From NCBI RefSeq assembly GCF_001447385.1, contig NZ_LLWQ01000162.1, positions 97,920 through 161,919 of the forward strand: a DNA stretch of 64,000 nucleotides, given 5' to 3'. The DNA comes from Paracoccus sp. MKU1 (GTDB lineage: Bacteria; Pseudomonadota; Alphaproteobacteria; Rhodobacterales; Rhodobacteraceae). Below are positions 11,812 through 19,848 of this stretch, in pieces; the stretch's first letter is position 1, and each line of letters opens with the position of its first letter. The notes beneath the pieces are model-generated. The model was given only the letters and a program-made list of their open reading frames with translations. It was not told where the DNA came from and ran no database searches. A program made the position numbers and the translations under genes.

Positions 11812-12291
11812 ATGTTGGTGAATGGCAAGGCCATGCATGCGGCTGGCATGCAATATCCCTATGGCGACCACGGCAGCCTGACCTTTCTTCAGGTCCCCGG
11901 AATCGGGGTTGGCGGCCAGAGCTTCTCGGGCTCGGTGGCGGATTGGTGCGCAGAGGGTTTCTCGATCTGCGAAAGCTACCTGATCGAGGCGCAGACCCTT
12001 TTCATCGAAGGCGATCCCTCAGGGTTCTTGGCCATGGCCGAGGCTCAGCTCGACGCCGAGCTGGTCGATGAGGCGCTGCTGCATGCCAATGCGCTGCTGA
12101 AGGGCGTGGCCTTCCGCAGCCTGGCCGGGCGGCTGCAACTGGTCGAGAACGGCGATGCGCCGCTTGGCCTGAACTGGACCGCCATCGCCAACCTGTGGTG
12201 CGCGATGGAGACGACCAAGGGCGACATGCGCATGCCGCGCCTGGAGCCGGAGTTCGAGCGGCGGATGCGCGCGGCGATGCGGCTGTCCTGA
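11812..12291 (+). CDS. Hypothetical protein, 159 residues, unrecognised
   Basis: ATG 11812 is directly preceded by an in-frame GTG at 11809, so either could start translation; the ribosome site is poor. The first 45 residues are Gly/aromatic-rich (YPYGDHGSLTFLQVPG, GVGGQSFSGSVADWC). The rest is helical with repeated Ala/Leu (AMAEAQLDAELVDEALLHANALL) and ends in a basic tail. It has three Cys and no signal peptide, membrane helix or known catalytic motif. Codon use looks native although the upstream DNA is AT-rich. It sits between tRNA-Leu and tex on the same strand. No function is assigned. Confidence 0.75.
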   Translation: MLVNGKAMHAAGMQYPYGDHGSLTFLQVPGIGVGGQSFSGSVADWCAEGFSICESYLIEAQTLFIEGDPSGFLAMAEAQLDAELVDEALLHANALLKGVAFRSLAGRLQLVENGDAPLGLNWTAIANLWCAMETTKGDMRMPRLEPEFERRMRAAMRLS

Positions 12292-12385
12292 ACGGTTTCT
12301 GCGGTCCGGTTTTCTGCGGTCGACCGGTCGGAATGCTTGGATCGCGGGCCGGTTTTGGCTATGACGGCGCTCCAGTCAGCAGAGG

Positions 12386-14698
12386 ATGCCGCCCGTGGAC
12401 GCGACCGACCGCATAGCCCGCACCATCGCCGCCGAGATCAGCGCCAGCCCCGCCCAGGTTGCGGCGGCGGCCAGCCTGCTGGACGGGGGCGCAACCGTGC
12501 CCTTCGTCGCACGCTATCGCAAGGAGGCGACAGGCGGGCTGGACGACACCCAGCTGCGGACGCTGTCGGAACGGTTGGCCTATCTGCGCGAGCTCGAAGC
12601 GCGGCGGGCCTCGATCCTCGAATCGATCAAGGGGCAGGGCAAGCTGACCGACGAACTGGCCCGCGCCATCGCCGGGGCGGAAACCAAGGCCACGCTGGAA
12701 GACATCTACCTGCCCTTCAAGCCCAAGCGCCGCACCAAGGCGATGATCGCGCGGGAAAACGGGCTGGAGCCGCTGCTGCGCGCCATCCAGGACGATCGTG
12801 CCGCCGAGCCCGAGGCACTGGCGGCGGGCTATGTCTCGGAATCGGTGCCGGATGTGAAATCGGCGCTGGACGGCGCGCGCGACATCCTGGTCGAGGAGCT
12901 TTCCGAGAATGCGGCGCTGCTGGGCCGGCTGCGCGAATTCATGCAGGCCGAGGCGATCATCTCGGCCAAGGTGGTGCCGGGCAAGGAGCAGGTCGGCGCC
13001 AAGTTCAGCGATTATTTCGACCAGTCCGAGAAATGGGCGGCGATCCCGGCGCATCGGGCGCTGGCGATCCTGCGCGGCGCCAAGGAAGAGGTGCTGACCA
13101 TCGAGATCGCCCCCGAGCCGGAAACCGGCACGTCGCGGGCCGAGGGCATCGTCGCCTCGGCCCTGGGGCGGCTGGGCGACCAGCCGGGCGACAGGTGGCT
13201 GCGCAAGGTGGCGGGCTGGTGCTGGCGGGTGCGGCTGTCGAACACGATGTATATCGACCTGCTGACCGAGCTGCGCGCCCGCGCCCATGCCGAGGCGATC
13301 CGGGTTTTCGCCCGCAATCTCAAGGACCTGCTACTGGCCTCGCCCGCCGGGCCGCGCCCGACCCTCGGGCTGGATCCCGGCATCCGCACCGGCGTCAAGC
13401 TGGCCGCGGTGGACGGTACCGGCAAGCTGGTCGAGACGGCGACGCTTTATCCCTTTCCGCCTAAATCCGACCTGCGCGGGGCGGAAGCGGCGCTGGCCGC
13501 CGCCATCACCCGCCACAAGATCGAGCTGATCGCCATCGGCAACGGCACTGCCAGCCGCGAGACCGAGCGCTTCGTGGCCGAGGTGCTGAAGCGCCTGCCC
13601 GAGGGCGTGAAGCAGCCGGTCAAGGTGATCGTCAGCGAGGCCGGCGCCTCGGTCTATTCCGCCTCGGAACTGGCTGCGAAGGAGTTTCCCGGCCTCGACG
13701 TGTCCTTGCGCGGCGCGGTCTCGATCGCGCGGCGGTTGCAGGATCCGCTGGCCGAACTGGTCAAGGTGCCGCCTGAATCAATCGGCGTCGGGCAATACCA
13801 GCACGACGTGGACCAGCGGCATCTGGCCAGGACGCTGGAGGCGGTGGTCGAGGATGCGGTGAACGCGGTGGGGGTGGATCTGAACACCGCCTCGGCCCCG
13901 CTGTTGGCGCATGTGGCCGGGCTGGGTCCGTCGCTGGCGCAGAACATCGTGGCCTGGCGCGACGAGAATGGCGCCTTCCCGTCGCGCGCGGCGCTGAAGA
14001 AGGTCGGCGGGCTTGGTCCGCGCGCCTTCGAGCAATGCGCGGGCTTCCTGCGCATCCGCGACGGCAAGGAGCCGCTGGACGCTTCCTCGGTCCATCCCGA
14101 GGCTTACGGCGTCGCGCGCAGGATCGTCGCCGCCTGCGGCCGCGACATCCGCCAGATCATGGGCAATGGCGCGGCGCTGAAGGGTATCCGGGCGGAAGCC
14201 TTCGTCGACGAGCATTTCGGCCTGCCCACCATCCGCGACATCCTCTCCGAACTGGAAAAGCCCGGCCGCGACCCGCGCCCCAGCTTCGTCACGGCGAGCT
14301 TCGCCGAGGGGGTCGAGGACATCAAGGATCTGCGCCCGGGCATGGCGCTGGAAGGCACGGTGACGAATGTGGCGGCCTTCGGCGCCTTCGTCGATATCGG
14401 CGTGCATCAGGACGGGTTGGTGCATATCAGCCAGCTCGCCGACCGGTTCGTGAAGGACCCGAACGAGGTGGTGAAGGTCGGCGACGTGGTCAAGGTCCGG
14501 GTGACCGAGGTGGACGTGGCGCGCAAGCGCATCGGCCTGACCATGCGCAAGGATGGCGGCGCCTCGGCCCGCGACGCGCAGAAGGAGCGCGGACCCAGGG
14601 CCCAGCCGGGCCGAGGCCCGAAATCCGCGGCGCCCGCCGGCAAGGAACAGCCCGGCGCCCTGGGCGCGGCGCTGCTGAACGCGCTGCGCAAGGATTAG
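12386..14698 (+). CDS. tex: RNA-binding transcription accessory protein Tex
   Basis: Nucleic-acid-binding factor related to eukaryotic Spt6. The 770 residues carry, in order, the Tex N-terminal helical part (KEATGGLDDTQLRTLSERL; LPFKPKRRTKA), a YqgF/RNase H-like fold starting about residue 330 (LGLDPGIRTGVKLAAVD), helix-hairpin-helix segments (VGVDLNTASAPLLAHVAGLG; ALKKVGGLGPRAFEQCAGFL) and an S1 RNA-binding domain at about 652-720 (GTVTNVAAFGAFVDIGVHQD). ATG 12386 follows AGAGG. Its TAG stop directly abuts a dispersed repeat. Confidence 0.97.
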   Translation: MPPVDATDRIARTIAAEISASPAQVAAAASLLDGGATVPFVARYRKEATGGLDDTQLRTLSERLAYLRELEARRASILESIKGQGKLTDELARAIAGAETKATLEDIYLPFKPKRRTKAMIARENGLEPLLRAIQDDRAAEPEALAAGYVSESVPDVKSALDGARDILVEELSENAALLGRLREFMQAEAIISAKVVPGKEQVGAKFSDYFDQSEKWAAIPAHRALAILRGAKEEVLTIEIAPEPETGTSRAEGIVASALGRLGDQPGDRWLRKVAGWCWRVRLSNTMYIDLLTELRARAHAEAIRVFARNLKDLLLASPAGPRPTLGLDPGIRTGVKLAAVDGTGKLVETATLYPFPPKSDLRGAEAALAAAITRHKIELIAIGNGTASRETERFVAEVLKRLPEGVKQPVKVIVSEAGASVYSASELAAKEFPGLDVSLRGAVSIARRLQDPLAELVKVPPESIGVGQYQHDVDQRHLARTLEAVVEDAVNAVGVDLNTASAPLLAHVAGLGPSLAQNIVAWRDENGAFPSRAALKKVGGLGPRAFEQCAGFLRIRDGKEPLDASSVHPEAYGVARRIVAACGRDIRQIMGNGAALKGIRAEAFVDEHFGLPTIRDILSELEKPGRDPRPSFVTASFAEGVEDIKDLRPGMALEGTVTNVAAFGAFVDIGVHQDGLVHISQLADRFVKDPNEVVKVGDVVKVRVTEVDVARKRIGLTMRKDGGASARDAQKERGPRAQPGRGPKSAAPAGKEQPGALGAALLNALRKD

Positions 14699-14760
14699 GG
14701 GGCTCTGCCCCCGTCGTGCCTGCGGCCCGACTCCCCCGGGATATTTGGGCACGAAAGAAG
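14698..14760 (+). repeat. Dispersed repeat copy A (G5/C5 hairpin plus GATATTT tail)
   Basis: GGGGGCTCTGCCCCC (14698-14712) begins on the last base of the tex stop codon. A variable middle follows, then CTCCCCCGGGATATTTGGGC and the ACGAAAGAAG end (14751-14760). The 15-base head is identical to that of copy B at 60998-61012. It lies between the convergent genes tex and pdxY, where it may also help end transcription. Confidence 0.75.
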
Positions 14761-14769
14761 CCCGCGGCA

Positions 14770-15606
14770 TCAGGGCCTGAGCAACGCGGTGCGGAATTCG
14801 GGGTCGGAAAGCACCACCTCCTTGGTGCCAAGCTCCGCCGCCCGGCTGAGCGCGCGCGCGGTCTGGATCTGTGCGAATTCGACGGCCTGCGCCAGGCTGC
14901 GACCCTGCCCCAGCGCGGCGGTGATCAGCCCGGCGAGCAGGTCTCCGGTCCCGGCCAGGGCCACGGGCAGGTGCGGCGTCGGATGGCGCGTCAGCCCCTG
15001 TGGTCCCCGGATCACGCTTTCCAGCATGCCGGGCGCGGTCTCGCGCAGCTTGCAGCCGGTGACGATCAACTGCGCCTGGGGCGCCATGCGCAGGGCCAGC
15101 GCGGCGCGGTGGATGTCGGCCAATTCCGCGATGGGCTGGCCGGTCAGCCAGGCGACCTCGAACGGGTTGGGCGAGGCGATGTCGGCCATGGGCAGCAGCC
15201 GGTCGCGGAAGGTGTCGGCGATCTCCTGCGGCACATAGAGGCCGGGCTGCTCGTCCCCCAGAACCGGGTCGCAGTAATAGCGCAGGCGCGGGTTCGCCGC
15301 CTTGGCGCGGGCGACGAAATCGGCGGTCAACTGCGCCACTTCGACCGAGCCGATATAGCCGGTCAGCAGGAAATCCGCGCGCTCGGGCAGGCCGCGATCC
15401 CAGGCGCCTTGCAGCAGGTCGGCGAAGAAATCACCGGGCAAGGGCCGGCCGCGCAGGGTCGGATAATCGGGCGTGTTGGAAAAGATCACCGTCGGGATCG
15501 GCGTCACCTCCAGCCCCGCCGCCAGCATCGGGAACACCGCCGCCGAATTGCCGACATGACCCATGACCACCTGGCTCTGGATCGAGATCACCAGCGGGCG
15601 GGTCAT
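14770..15606 (-). CDS. pdxY: Pyridoxal kinase PdxY
   Basis: Phosphorylates pyridoxal in the B6 salvage pathway. The product is 278 residues. SIQSQVVMGHVGNSAA at the N-terminus is the PdxK/PdxY substrate-binding signature, YYCDPVLGD lies mid-protein, and AGTGDLLAGLITAAL (about 222-236) holds the catalytic aspartate of the ribokinase family. ATG 15606 overlaps the stop of the upstream MOSC gene (ATGA), so the two genes are coupled. Confidence 0.93.
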   Translation of the reverse strand: MTRPLVISIQSQVVMGHVGNSAAVFPMLAAGLEVTPIPTVIFSNTPDYPTLRGRPLPGDFFADLLQGAWDRGLPERADFLLTGYIGSVEVAQLTADFVARAKAANPRLRYYCDPVLGDEQPGLYVPQEIADTFRDRLLPMADIASPNPFEVAWLTGQPIAELADIHRAALALRMAPQAQLIVTGCKLRETAPGMLESVIRGPQGLTRHPTPHLPVALAGTGDLLAGLITAALGQGRSLAQAVEFAQIQTARALSRAAELGTKEVVLSDPEFRTALLRP

Positions 15607-16355
15607 GCGCGGCCCTCCAGCCGCTGCGACCAGTCCTCGACCCGGCCGCTTTCCAGTCGGCGGATGGCATAGCGCCGCCAGCCTTCGGCCAGAACGTCCA
15701 GCGCGGCGATGCCCTGCAACTCGCCAAGGTTCAGCCGGTCCACATAGAGCGCATGCCACAGCCGGCGTAGCGTCCAGTCCGGCGCCACGCGATCAATCAG
15801 CTCCAGCCGATCGCCGGTCGTCACGATTCCCGGCTCCAGCACGCGGTAATACCAGCCGGTGCGGCCGCTTTCCTGCACGCGCCGCGCCATGGCCTCGACC
15901 CCGAAGCGGCGGTTCAGCTTCCAGCACGGCTGGCGGCCCTGCGAGACCTGCACCAGCGCCGTGCCGAGCCGGAAGATGTCGCCCACCGCGACCTCCGCCT
16001 CGGTCAGCCTCCGGGTCGAGATGTTCTCGCCAAAGGCGCCGGGCGCCTCCAGCAACCGCCTGATTTCACCGTTTTCCAAATACTCCACGGGGGTCCGGGG
16101 GTGTGAAACCCCCGGCGGTTCCGCCGGGCGCAGCGGCCCAAGCTCTTCGCGCCATGCCGCATAATGGTCGAATGGATAATGATGCACGGCCTTTTCCGGC
16201 CCGCCATGCACGCGACGGTCGGCCTGCTCGTCGCCGGAAAACCCCTCGGGGCCAAGTGCCAGCGGGCGATCCACCGGGCGCTTGTCGATGCCGCTTTTCT
16301 GGTCGCTTCCGGGCAGCGGGGCGGCCTTGCCCGTCAACAGGATGATCTCCGCCAT
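15603..16355 (-). CDS. MOSC domain protein, YiiM family, with an internal repeat-encoded insert
   Basis: The 250-residue protein shows YiiM/MOSC marks: GDEQADRRVHGGPEKAVHHYP (about 41-61), GAFGENISTRRLTEAEVAVGD (106-126) and VQVSQGRQPCWKLNRRFG, with the conserved Cys near 144. The family handles molybdenum-cofactor sulfur carriers and, for YiiM, reduction of N-hydroxylated bases. Residues about 77-100 (PAEPPGVSHPRTPVEYLENG...) have no counterpart in E. coli YiiM as I recall it, and coincide with a copy of the dispersed repeat inserted in frame. The frame is intact, so the protein is probably made. ATG 16355 is chosen because MAEIILLTGK matches family starts. Confidence 0.9.
   Translation of the reverse strand: MAEIILLTGKAAPLPGSDQKSGIDKRPVDRPLALGPEGFSGDEQADRRVHGGPEKAVHHYPFDHYAAWREELGPLRPAEPPGVSHPRTPVEYLENGEIRRLLEAPGAFGENISTRRLTEAEVAVGDIFRLGTALVQVSQGRQPCWKLNRRFGVEAMARRVQESGRTGWYYRVLEPGIVTTGDRLELIDRVAPDWTLRRLWHALYVDRLNLGELQGIAALDVLAEGWRRYAIRRLESGRVEDWSQRLEGRA
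16056..16127 (-). repeat. Dispersed repeat copy C, in frame inside the MOSC gene
   Basis: Read on the minus strand, GGGGGTTTCACACCCCC (hairpin, within 16096-16114) is followed by a C-rich stretch, GTGGAGTATTTGG and AAAACGGTGAAATC. This is the head-and-tail layout of copies A and B. The segment is 24 codons long and keeps the reading frame. Confidence 0.65.
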
Positions 16356-16584
16356 GGCTTCCCTCTGCTCGCGCGTCGCGCCCAGATTAGCCGAACCCCT
16401 CGCAGGCTCAAGGCCGCGGGGCGGGAATCGGGCGGCCCTGGCACCGCCCGAACCATGGGCAGTGCCGCCCTCAGCTGCCCGTATATTGCGCAGATCCGGG
16501 ACTGGCCGGGCTGCGCGCCGGGACAGGCGTTGCGGGCGCGGGGTTGCGGTGGCACCTGCTGGGGCGGGAGAGAGCAGGAAGCAG

Positions 16585-17175
16585 ATGGACAAGCGCCTTT
16601 CGATCGTCGTCATCGAACCCGACCCGGAGCGCGCCGCCCCGATCGTGGACGGGCTGCGCGAGATCGGCGACCATGACATCCGCATCATCTCCGAGGAAAC
16701 CGGGCTGGCGCGCCATATCGCCGAATGCCGGCCCGACATCGTGCTGATCGATCTGGCCAACCCCTCGCGCGACGTGCTCGAGGAGCTGGCGCTGGCCTCG
16801 GGCCCGACCGAGCGGCCGGTGGCGATGTTCGTGGACCGCTCGGACGAGCACCTGACGCGGGCGGCGGTCGAGGCCGGCATCTCGGCCTATGTCGTGGACG
16901 GGCTGCGCCCCGACCGGATCAAGCCGGTTCTGGACGCGGCCATCGCGCGCTTTCACATGTTCCAGCGCATGCGCGCCGAACTGGCCGCCACCCGCGCCGC
17001 GCTGGAGGAGCGCAAGGTGATCGACCGCGCCAAGGCCGTGCTGATGAAGGCACGCGGCATCGACGAAGAGGCCGCCTATGCGCTTTTGCGCAAGACGGCG
17101 ATGGACCAGGGCAAGCGTGTGGCCGAGATCGCGCAGCAACTGGTCCTTGCCGCGGGGTTGCTCTCATGCCGTTGA
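16585..17175 (+). CDS. nasT: NasT, ANTAR-domain antiterminator for nitrate assimilation
   Basis: RNA-binding regulator that allows read-through of a leader ahead of the nas structural genes when freed from NasS. The 196 residues hold a receiver-like N-terminal domain (about 1-120; VVIEPDPERAAPIVDGL, IVLIDLANPSRDV) and a C-terminal ANTAR domain (about 130-190; KVIDRAKAVLMKARGIDEEA, RVAEIAQQLVL). ATG 16585 follows AGCAGGAAG; the frame is open further upstream without similarity. The nasS ATG lies inside its last codons (10-base overlap). Divergent from the MOSC gene. Confidence 0.95.
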   Translation: MDKRLSIVVIEPDPERAAPIVDGLREIGDHDIRIISEETGLARHIAECRPDIVLIDLANPSRDVLEELALASGPTERPVAMFVDRSDEHLTRAAVEAGISAYVVDGLRPDRIKPVLDAAIARFHMFQRMRAELAATRAALEERKVIDRAKAVLMKARGIDEEAAYALLRKTAMDQGKRVAEIAQQLVLAAGLLSCR

Positions 17176-18338
17176 CACCCTTGCGCCTGGGCTATGTGCC
17201 GCTGATCGATGCCGCGCCGCTGATCGTGGCGCGCGAGCTGGGCTTTGCCGCCGAGGAAGGGCTGGAGTTCCGGCTACTGCGCCTGGGCGCCTGGGCGCAG
17301 GCCCGCGACATGCTGGGTGCCGGGCTGATCGAGGCGGCGCATATGCTGGTGCCGATGCCGGTGGCGCAGGCGCTGGGGTTGGGCCCGGCGCTGCCGGACC
17401 TGGACCTGGTGATGTTCCTATCCCAGGGTGGGCAGGCGGTCGCGGTCAGCGCCGCGCTGGCCGCCAGGATGCGCGAGCAGGGCCATGATTTCGACTTTCG
17501 CGACGCCCGAAAGGCCGCCCTTGCGCTGCATTGCGCCGCGCCGGGCCGGTTGCGGGTGGGCGTGCCCTTCCATTTCTCGACCCAGCTGGAACTGATCCGG
17601 CACTGGCTCGGCGCCTGCGGCTTCAGCCCGGCCTTGGAGGTCGTCACCGTGCCGCCGCCGCTGATGGCCGAATCCATGGCCGCGGGCGAGGTCGATGCCT
17701 TCTGCGTCGGCGAGCCCTGGGCATCGAGCGCGGTGGACCGGGGATTGGCCGCGCTGCTCTTGCCCGGCACGGCGATCTGGGCCGCGCCGCCGGAAAAGGG
17801 GCTGGTGCTGCGTCGCGACTTCACCGAAGCCGAGCCGCAGGTGACAGGTGCGCTGATGCGGGCCATCTGGCGTGCGGGGCGCTGGCTCGACGAGCCCGAG
17901 AACCGCGACACCGCCGCCGAGATCCTGTCGCGGCGCGAATATCTGGACCTGCCGGCCGAACTGGCCGAGCGCGGCTTGACCGGCCGGTTGCAGGTCACGC
18001 CCTCGGGCGAGATCCGCCATGTGCCGGGCTTTGTCGCCTTCCATGCCGGCGCGGCGAATTTTCCCTGGAAAAGCCTGGCCGCCTTCTTTGCGCAGCGCAT
18101 CGCGCAGCGCCATGGGCTGGAGCCTGGGCCGGCGATGGAAAAGGCGATGGCGCATTTCCGCACCGATCTTTACCGTCGGCATCTGCGCGCGGCGGGGGCA
18201 GCCTTGCCCGGCGCCTCGGCCCGGCTGGAGGGTGCGCTGGCGCAGGACCGCGAGGTCGCGGCCGAAAAGGGCCAGATGATTCTGCGCGCCGATGCCTTCT
18301 TCAACGGCACTATCTTCGAGCCACCCTTCGCCGGCTGA
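17166..18338 (+). CDS. nasS: NasS, nitrate/nitrite sensor (NrtA-like, cytosolic)
   Basis: Member of the nitrate/sulfonate periplasmic-binding fold (LRLGYVPLIDAAPLIVARELG) but without a signal peptide, so it stays in the cytosol, as known for NasS. It sequesters NasT when nitrate and nitrite are absent. The product is 390 residues. VGVPFHFSTQLELIRHWLGACG and DAFCVGEPWASSAVDRG are NrtA/NasS-type ligand segments. ATG 17166 overlaps nasT by 10 bases, implying coupled synthesis of the partner pair. Confidence 0.95.
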   Translation: MPLTPLRLGYVPLIDAAPLIVARELGFAAEEGLEFRLLRLGAWAQARDMLGAGLIEAAHMLVPMPVAQALGLGPALPDLDLVMFLSQGGQAVAVSAALAARMREQGHDFDFRDARKAALALHCAAPGRLRVGVPFHFSTQLELIRHWLGACGFSPALEVVTVPPPLMAESMAAGEVDAFCVGEPWASSAVDRGLAALLLPGTAIWAAPPEKGLVLRRDFTEAEPQVTGALMRAIWRAGRWLDEPENRDTAAEILSRREYLDLPAELAERGLTGRLQVTPSGEIRHVPGFVAFHAGAANFPWKSLAAFFAQRIAQRHGLEPGPAMEKAMAHFRTDLYRRHLRAAGAALPGASARLEGALAQDREVAAEKGQMILRADAFFNGTIFEPPFAG

Positions 18339-18624
18339 GCGTTTTGCGGGCAGATCGGGCACGGGGATGCCCGGCTTTCGGGCGGAACCGGCGGCGGATG
18401 CTGCGATGCCGCATCAGGGCTTGATCCGGCCCGCGTCCTGACCCAGTCTGATCCCATGGCCCGGCGCAACGGCGCGCCACCGGCCCGCTCGCAATGATGC
18501 GGCACGGGTTCCCGCGACGATGCGGAAATCCTCTCCTCCGAAAGCGCAATTCCGCTGCGGTCTCTCGCCGCCCGGCCGCGTGCTTTCCGACAGCCTTCGC
18601 CATCAGCAACGCATCGGAGCCATC
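18339..18624 (+). promoter_or_regulatory. Leader/promoter region of nasABGHC with an ANTAR-type hairpin
   Basis: A 286-base non-coding stretch ahead of nasA. At 18463-18478 GGCGC-AACGGC-GCGCC forms a hairpin with a six-base loop that has A at position 1 and G at position 4, the published recognition pattern of ANTAR proteins. Upstream, GCCG-C-ATCA/TGAT-C-CGGC (18409-18430) forms a second stem with a five-base loop. GGGCA/TGCCC at 18357-18371 encloses CGGGGA and may end nasTS transcripts. I did not find a T-tract terminator, so the attenuation mechanism is inferred from the known role of NasT. Confidence 0.55.
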
Positions 18625-19833
18625 ATGCCCGCCGTTCCCCCCGTTCCATCATCCGAGGCCAGCCGCGCGCTGGGCCTCTCGACCTTCGCCTTCACCATCT
18701 GCTTCGCGGTCTGGACGATCTTCTCGATCATCGGCTTGCAGATCCGCGAGCAGCTTTCCCTGACCGAGACCCAGTTCGGCCTGCTGATCGGCCTGCCGAT
18801 CCTGACCGGTTCGCTGGTCCGCATCGGGCTGGGCGTGCTGACCGACCGGCTGGGCGGGCGGCTGGTCTATACGCTGACCATGCTTTCCGCCGCCGTCGCG
18901 ACGTTTCTTTTGTCCCTGGCCACGACCTGGCCGCAGATGCTGCTGGCGGCGCTGGGCGTCGGGCTGGCCGGCGGTTCCTTCGCCGTGGGCGTCGCCTATG
19001 TCTCGCGCTTCTATGCCGAGGGGCGGCAGGGCACGGCGCTGGGCATCTTCGGCACCGGCAATGTCGGCGCCGCCGTGACCAAGTTCGCCGCGCCCTTCGT
19101 CATGCTGGCGCTGGGCTGGCAGGCGACCGCGCAGATCTGGGCCGGCGCGCTGGCGCTGACCGCCGTGCTGTTCTGGCTGCTGAGCAAGGACGATCCCGTC
19201 ACCGCCGCAGGGGCCGGCCGCAAGGCGCCGCTGCGCGCCGAGTTCGCGCCGCTGGGTCAGCTTCGGGTCTGGCGCTTCTCGGCCTATTACTTCTTCAGCT
19301 TCGGCGGCTTCGTGGCACTGGCGCTGTGGCTGCCGCATTACCTGACGCAGGTCTATGGCTTCGGTGTCGGGACCGCCGGCATGATCGGCGCGGCCTATTC
19401 CATCCCCGGCTCGATCTTCCGCGCCTATGGCGGAGTGCTTTCGGACCGCATCGGCGCGCGGGCGGTGATGTATGCGACCTTCCTCGTCTCGCTGGCCGCG
19501 ACCGCGATCCTGTCGATCCCCTCGGGCGTGCCGGTGCCGGTCTTCCTGGCGGTGATCTTCGTGCTGGGCTTCTTCATGAGCCTGGGCAAGGCCGCCGTCT
19601 ACAAGCACATCCCCAGCTATTACCCCGGCCATGTCGGCGCGGTCGGTGGGCTGGTGGGCATGATCGGCGGCCTTGGCGGCTTTGCGCTGCCGCTGCTGTT
19701 CGGCTGGCTGCGCGACCAGACCGGGCTGTGGTCCAGCTGCTTCATGGCGCTGTTCCTGCTGGTCGGGGCCTGCGCGCTCTGGATGTACGCCTCGATCCGC
19801 CAGATGGGCCGCGCGCCCCTGCAAGCCGCCTGA
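18625..19833 (+). CDS. nasA: NasA, MFS nitrate/nitrite transporter (NarK/NrtP family)
   Basis: Inner-membrane carrier importing nitrate for assimilation. The 402 residues show about 12 hydrophobic segments, the MFS loop motif GVLTDRLGGRLVY (about 70-82) and the Gly-rich nitrate signatures AGGSFAVGVAYVSRFY and GLVGMIGGLGGFALPLLFG. ATG 18625 is preferred over the open frame from 18520 because hydrophobic sequence begins soon after it. NasB follows after 15 bases. Confidence 0.94.
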   Translation: MPAVPPVPSSEASRALGLSTFAFTICFAVWTIFSIIGLQIREQLSLTETQFGLLIGLPILTGSLVRIGLGVLTDRLGGRLVYTLTMLSAAVATFLLSLATTWPQMLLAALGVGLAGGSFAVGVAYVSRFYAEGRQGTALGIFGTGNVGAAVTKFAAPFVMLALGWQATAQIWAGALALTAVLFWLLSKDDPVTAAGAGRKAPLRAEFAPLGQLRVWRFSAYYFFSFGGFVALALWLPHYLTQVYGFGVGTAGMIGAAYSIPGSIFRAYGGVLSDRIGARAVMYATFLVSLAATAILSIPSGVPVPVFLAVIFVLGFFMSLGKAAVYKHIPSYYPGHVGAVGGLVGMIGGLGGFALPLLFGWLRDQTGLWSSCFMALFLLVGACALWMYASIRQMGRAPLQAA

Positions 19834-19848
19834 GAAAGGAGTCCCGCG

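Noticed and set aside
16356..16584. Possible sigma54 promoter ahead of nasT
   Set aside because: TGGCAC occurs at 16548-16553, but the required TTGC-type -12 element at proper spacing is missing, and the second candidate near 16439 fails in the same way.
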